DNA of 15,715 nucleotides from RGIG7213 sp045657205 (lineage in GTDB: Bacteria > Bacillota > Clostridia > Oscillospirales > CAG-272), in contig JAZOSS010000019.1 in the NCBI GenBank assembly GCA_045657205.1, forward strand, positions 1-15,715, given 5' to 3'. Numbering within the stretch: the first letter of the stretch is position 1; each line of letters begins with the position of its first letter. Shown here one piece after another: positions 13,791 through 15,715 of this stretch. The translations under genes were made by a program, and so were the position numbers. The notes beneath the pieces are model-generated. The model had not been told where the DNA came from. It saw only the letters and a program-made list of their open reading frames with translations, and did no database searches.

Positions 13791-13821
13791 TGTAAACTTA
13801 ATCTAAACTTGCTGTAAATTA
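13791..13821. repeat. Three 11-bp-phased direct repeats, PhoP-box-like
   Basis: TGTAAACTT (13791), TCTAAACTT (13802) and TGTAAATTA (13813) start exactly 11 bases apart. Read on the minus strand they are TTTACA-N5-TTTAGA-N5-TTTACA, which resembles the TT(A/T/C)ACA-N5 direct repeats bound by Bacillus PhoP-type response regulators. They lie 32 bases from the -35 box of the ACT promoter and 27 from that of yicC. A 7-bp inverted repeat, CAGCAAG (13770-13776) and CTTGCTG (13808-13814), overlaps them. Binding is inference. Confidence 0.45.
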
Positions 13822-13848
13822 TAATTAGCTTTGTTAACAAAATCGCGG

Positions 13849-13877
13849 TTGACAAATCGTTTAATATGATTTATAAT
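13849..13877 (+). promoter_or_regulatory. Perfect-consensus sigma-A promoter of yicC-remA-gmk
   Basis: TTGACA (13849-13854), a 17-base spacer and TATAAT (13872-13877), both full consensus. Transcription should start near 13884, leaving a leader of about 29 bases. Confidence 0.88.
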
Positions 13878-13912
13878 TATAAAATAGTTAATAATAGAAG
13901 AAGGATACCGCT

Positions 13913-14800
13913 ATGTTAAAAAGTATGACCGGATACGGTCGTTTCAGACAAAATATTTCGGGAAAAGATATCACGGTGGAAATAAAAGCGGTGAACAACC
14001 GTTTTCTTGATGTAAACGTCAAGATACCGAGGGCGTATCTGTTCCTTGAAGAAAAAGTAAAATCGTACATTCAGTCGGCGGGAGTTTCGAGAGGTAAGGT
14101 AGATGTCCTTATTTCAATAGAGGCACCTCCCGGACTCAATTGCTCGGTCTGTCTTGACGAGGATTACGCAAGGGGATATATTGATGCTCTTTATAAGCTC
14201 CGTGACACGTTCGGACTTAAAGACGATATTTCCGTTATGTCGGTAGCACGTATGCACGATATATTCACGGTGGCAAAGCCCGAAGAGGATACGGCAAAGG
14301 ATTGGGATGATCTTAAAGAAGTCCTTGAAAAAGCTGTTGAAAACTTCAATTCGGCACGTCTTTCCGAAGGTGCAAGACTTCACGACGATATACGTGCAAA
14401 ACGTCTTTACATAGAAGAGCTTGTAAATGTGATCGAAGAGAAGTCGGAGCAGACGACGAAGGAATACGAAAAAAGACTTTACACGAAGCTCAGAACAGTT
14501 GTTGACGAAATGGGTATAAAAGCAAGCGAGGACAGGATCCTTACCGAATGTGCAATATTTGCTGATAAGGTGGCTATTGATGAGGAGCTTGTACGCTTAC
14601 GCAGTCATTTCGTTGCGTTTGACTCATACCTTGAAAGTACCGTTCCTGTAGGACGCGATCTCGATTTCCGTATGCAGGAAATAAACAGAGAAACGAACAC
14701 GATCGGAAGCAAGGCTCAGAATACCGAGGTGGCACATACAGTCGTGGCTATCAAGGGTGAGCTTGAAAAGATCAGAGAACAGATACAGAATATAGAGTGA
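13913..14800 (+). CDS. yicC: YicC-family endoribonuclease
   Basis: A 295-residue protein with the family's opening LKSMTGYGR (2-10), VEIKAVNNRFLDVNVKIPR (22-40), and the C-terminal DUF1732 block including ECAIFADKVAIDEELVRLRSH and FRMQEINRETNTIGSKA. E. coli YicC and Bacillus YloC have been described as metal-dependent endoribonucleases involved in RNA turnover; the role here is inferred from family membership. Length is normal. AAGGA lies 7 bases before the ATG at 13913. It is first in the Firmicutes string yicC-remA-gmk, with remA starting 2 bases after its stop. Confidence 0.95.
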   Translation: MLKSMTGYGRFRQNISGKDITVEIKAVNNRFLDVNVKIPRAYLFLEEKVKSYIQSAGVSRGKVDVLISIEAPPGLNCSVCLDEDYARGYIDALYKLRDTFGLKDDISVMSVARMHDIFTVAKPEEDTAKDWDDLKEVLEKAVENFNSARLSEGARLHDDIRAKRLYIEELVNVIEEKSEQTTKEYEKRLYTKLRTVVDEMGIKASEDRILTECAIFADKVAIDEELVRLRSHFVAFDSYLESTVPVGRDLDFRMQEINRETNTIGSKAQNTEVAHTVVAIKGELEKIREQIQNIE

Positions 14801-14802
14801 TA

Positions 14803-15084
14803 ATGAAGCTTGCAGATATAGGTTACGGTAACTACGCGGCAACGGATAAGGTGCTTGCCGTCTGTACACCGGATGCGGCACCGGTAAAAAGGCTTGTTGC
14901 CGAAGCAAAGGAAAACGGACGTGCAATAGACGTCACGTGCGGTAAAAAAACAAAAAGCGTTATACTTATGGAAAACGGTGCGGTATTACTGTGTGCATTA
15001 TCACCCGAAAAGGCTGCCGAACGAATTTCGGGCGATGACACATCTGAAAAGAACGATGCCGACCTTCGTGCGCGCAATCTTTGA
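14803..15084 (+). CDS. remA: RemA-family regulator (DUF370)
   Basis: A 93-residue member of the RemA/DUF370 family: MKLADIGYGNYAATDKVLAV (1-20), the loop APVKRLVAEAKENGRAID and CGKKTKSVILMENGAVLLCALSPE. In Bacillus RemA is a DNA-binding protein that activates biofilm matrix genes and osmoprotection genes; its targets here are unknown. The ATG at 14803 is chosen because the family begins MKL(I/A)(N/D)IG; a GTG at 14797 overlaps the yicC stop in the same frame. With only a weak ribosome binding site (GAGTGAT) it is probably translated by re-initiation after yicC. The last 15 or so residues are acidic-polar and not conserved in the family as I know it. gmk follows after 34 bases. Confidence 0.92.
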   Translation: MKLADIGYGNYAATDKVLAVCTPDAAPVKRLVAEAKENGRAIDVTCGKKTKSVILMENGAVLLCALSPEKAAERISGDDTSEKNDADLRARNL

Positions 15085-15118
15085 CGGTTGCCGTGAACAA
15101 GTGTGAAAGGATTATAAA

Positions 15119-15715
15119 ATGGCTGAAGAAAAAGGACTTCTGCTCGTTGTATCGGGCCCTGCGGGAAGCGGAAAGGGAAGCGTTCTTTCAAACGTCGTGA
15201 ACGACGGCGGATATTCGTACAGTGTTTCCGCAACGACACGCAAACCGAGACCGGGTGAAGTAGACGGAGTGAATTATCATTTTCTCACTAAGGAGCAATT
15301 TGAAAAGCATATCGCTGACGGCGATTTTGTGGAATATGCCGAATACGTGGGAAACTATTACGGAACGCTTTATTCCGAAATAAAGGGCAAAACGGAAGAG
15401 GGAATAAACGTAATTCTCGAACTTGAAGTACAAGGGGCTGAAAACGTCAAAAGGATGTTTCCCGACTCTGTGCTGATATGGATACTGCCGCCCGACTATT
15501 CAACGCTTGAAAGCAGACTGAAAGGACGCGGAACGGAAAGTGATGACGTGGTTGCCATGAGAATGCAGACAGCACTCAAGGAGCTTGAAAAATTTGAGCT
15601 TTACGACTACGTTATAGTTAACGAAACGGGAAAGCTTGAGGAAGCATCCGAAACGCTTAAAGCGATAGTTGCGGCAGAAAGACATAAAGTGAGCCGTACG
15701 AACGATTTTGTGAAA
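15119..15715 (+). CDS. gmk: Guanylate kinase, 3' end cut by the window
   Basis: 199 codons run open to the last base with no stop; the full protein is usually about 200-210 residues, so nearly all is present. It phosphorylates GMP to GDP with ATP. The P-loop is GPAGSGKGS (13-21) where most guanylate kinases have GPSGxGKGT. The GMP-binding region is intact: SATTRKPRPGEVDGVNYHF, then DFVEYAEYVGNYYGT. LELEVQGAENV and ILPPDYSTLESRLKGRGTES follow, and DYVIVNETG near the end is typical. AAAGGA lies 7 bases before the ATG at 15119. Third gene of the yicC-remA-gmk unit; in related genomes rpoZ usually comes next, which lies outside the window. Confidence 0.96.
   Translation, partial: MAEEKGLLLVVSGPAGSGKGSVLSNVVNDGGYSYSVSATTRKPRPGEVDGVNYHFLTKEQFEKHIADGDFVEYAEYVGNYYGTLYSEIKGKTEEGINVILELEVQGAENVKRMFPDSVLIWILPPDYSTLESRLKGRGTESDDVVAMRMQTALKELEKFELYDYVIVNETGKLEEASETLKAIVAAERHKVSRTNDFVK

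Noticed and set aside
13741..13860. Phased repeats considered as a CRISPR array
   Set aside because: Units are 9 bases with 2-base gaps and only three copies, with no cas genes; this is the scale of a protein-binding site.

Overview
The window looks like a chromosomal segment of a low-to-mid GC Gram-positive anaerobe of the class Clostridia, possibly a gut Oscillospirales/Ruminococcaceae-type genome. The clues are a SpoVG orthologue, the Firmicutes gene string yicC-remA-gmk, a class B-type sortase, a DUF1540 protein, the ACT/UPF0210 pair, strong AGGAGG-like ribosome binding sites and many near-consensus TTGACA/TATAAT promoters. The species cannot be fixed from the sequence alone. Translation uses the standard code. 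Almost everything is core or household content; I see no large defence, secondary-metabolite or phage cluster.

Layout: (1) bases 1-90 hold three consecutive hairpins with no gene, possibly the right end of an IS200/IS605-type element and its guide-RNA scaffold. (2) 92-3806: a cytoplasmic GH3 beta-glycosidase (minus) divergent from a Nit2-like omega-amidase (plus) through back-to-back consensus promoters, then an orphan TetR-family regulator. (3) 3862-7094: the protein-quality operon tig-clpP-clpX (minus), ended by a hairpin shared with tetR. (4) 7178-9540: a metallophosphoesterase (minus), a small DUF1540 cysteine protein (plus) and murC (minus); the last two overlap tail to tail. (5) 9541-10121: spoVG with a structured leader that contains a previously unannotated-looking 16-codon ORF coupled to spoVG by an ATGA overlap, and a strong terminator. 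(6) 10116-11886: a membrane-anchored sortase followed by a DPM1-like glycosyltransferase (minus). (7) 12057-13694: an ACT-domain protein and UPF0210 (minus). (8) 13913-15715: yicC-remA-gmk (plus), with gmk cut by the window end.

The genes form several short transcription units rather than one system. Trigger factor and ClpXP handle nascent-chain folding and degradation; MurC, the sortase and the glycosyltransferase serve the envelope; SpoVG and RemA are nucleic-acid-binding regulators linked in Bacillus to sporulation, septation and matrix control; YicC and Gmk act in RNA turnover and GTP supply. The most unusual signals are regulatory: the coupled leader ORF in front of spoVG, a set of three 11-bp-phased repeats between the ACT gene and yicC, and the multi-hairpin left edge.
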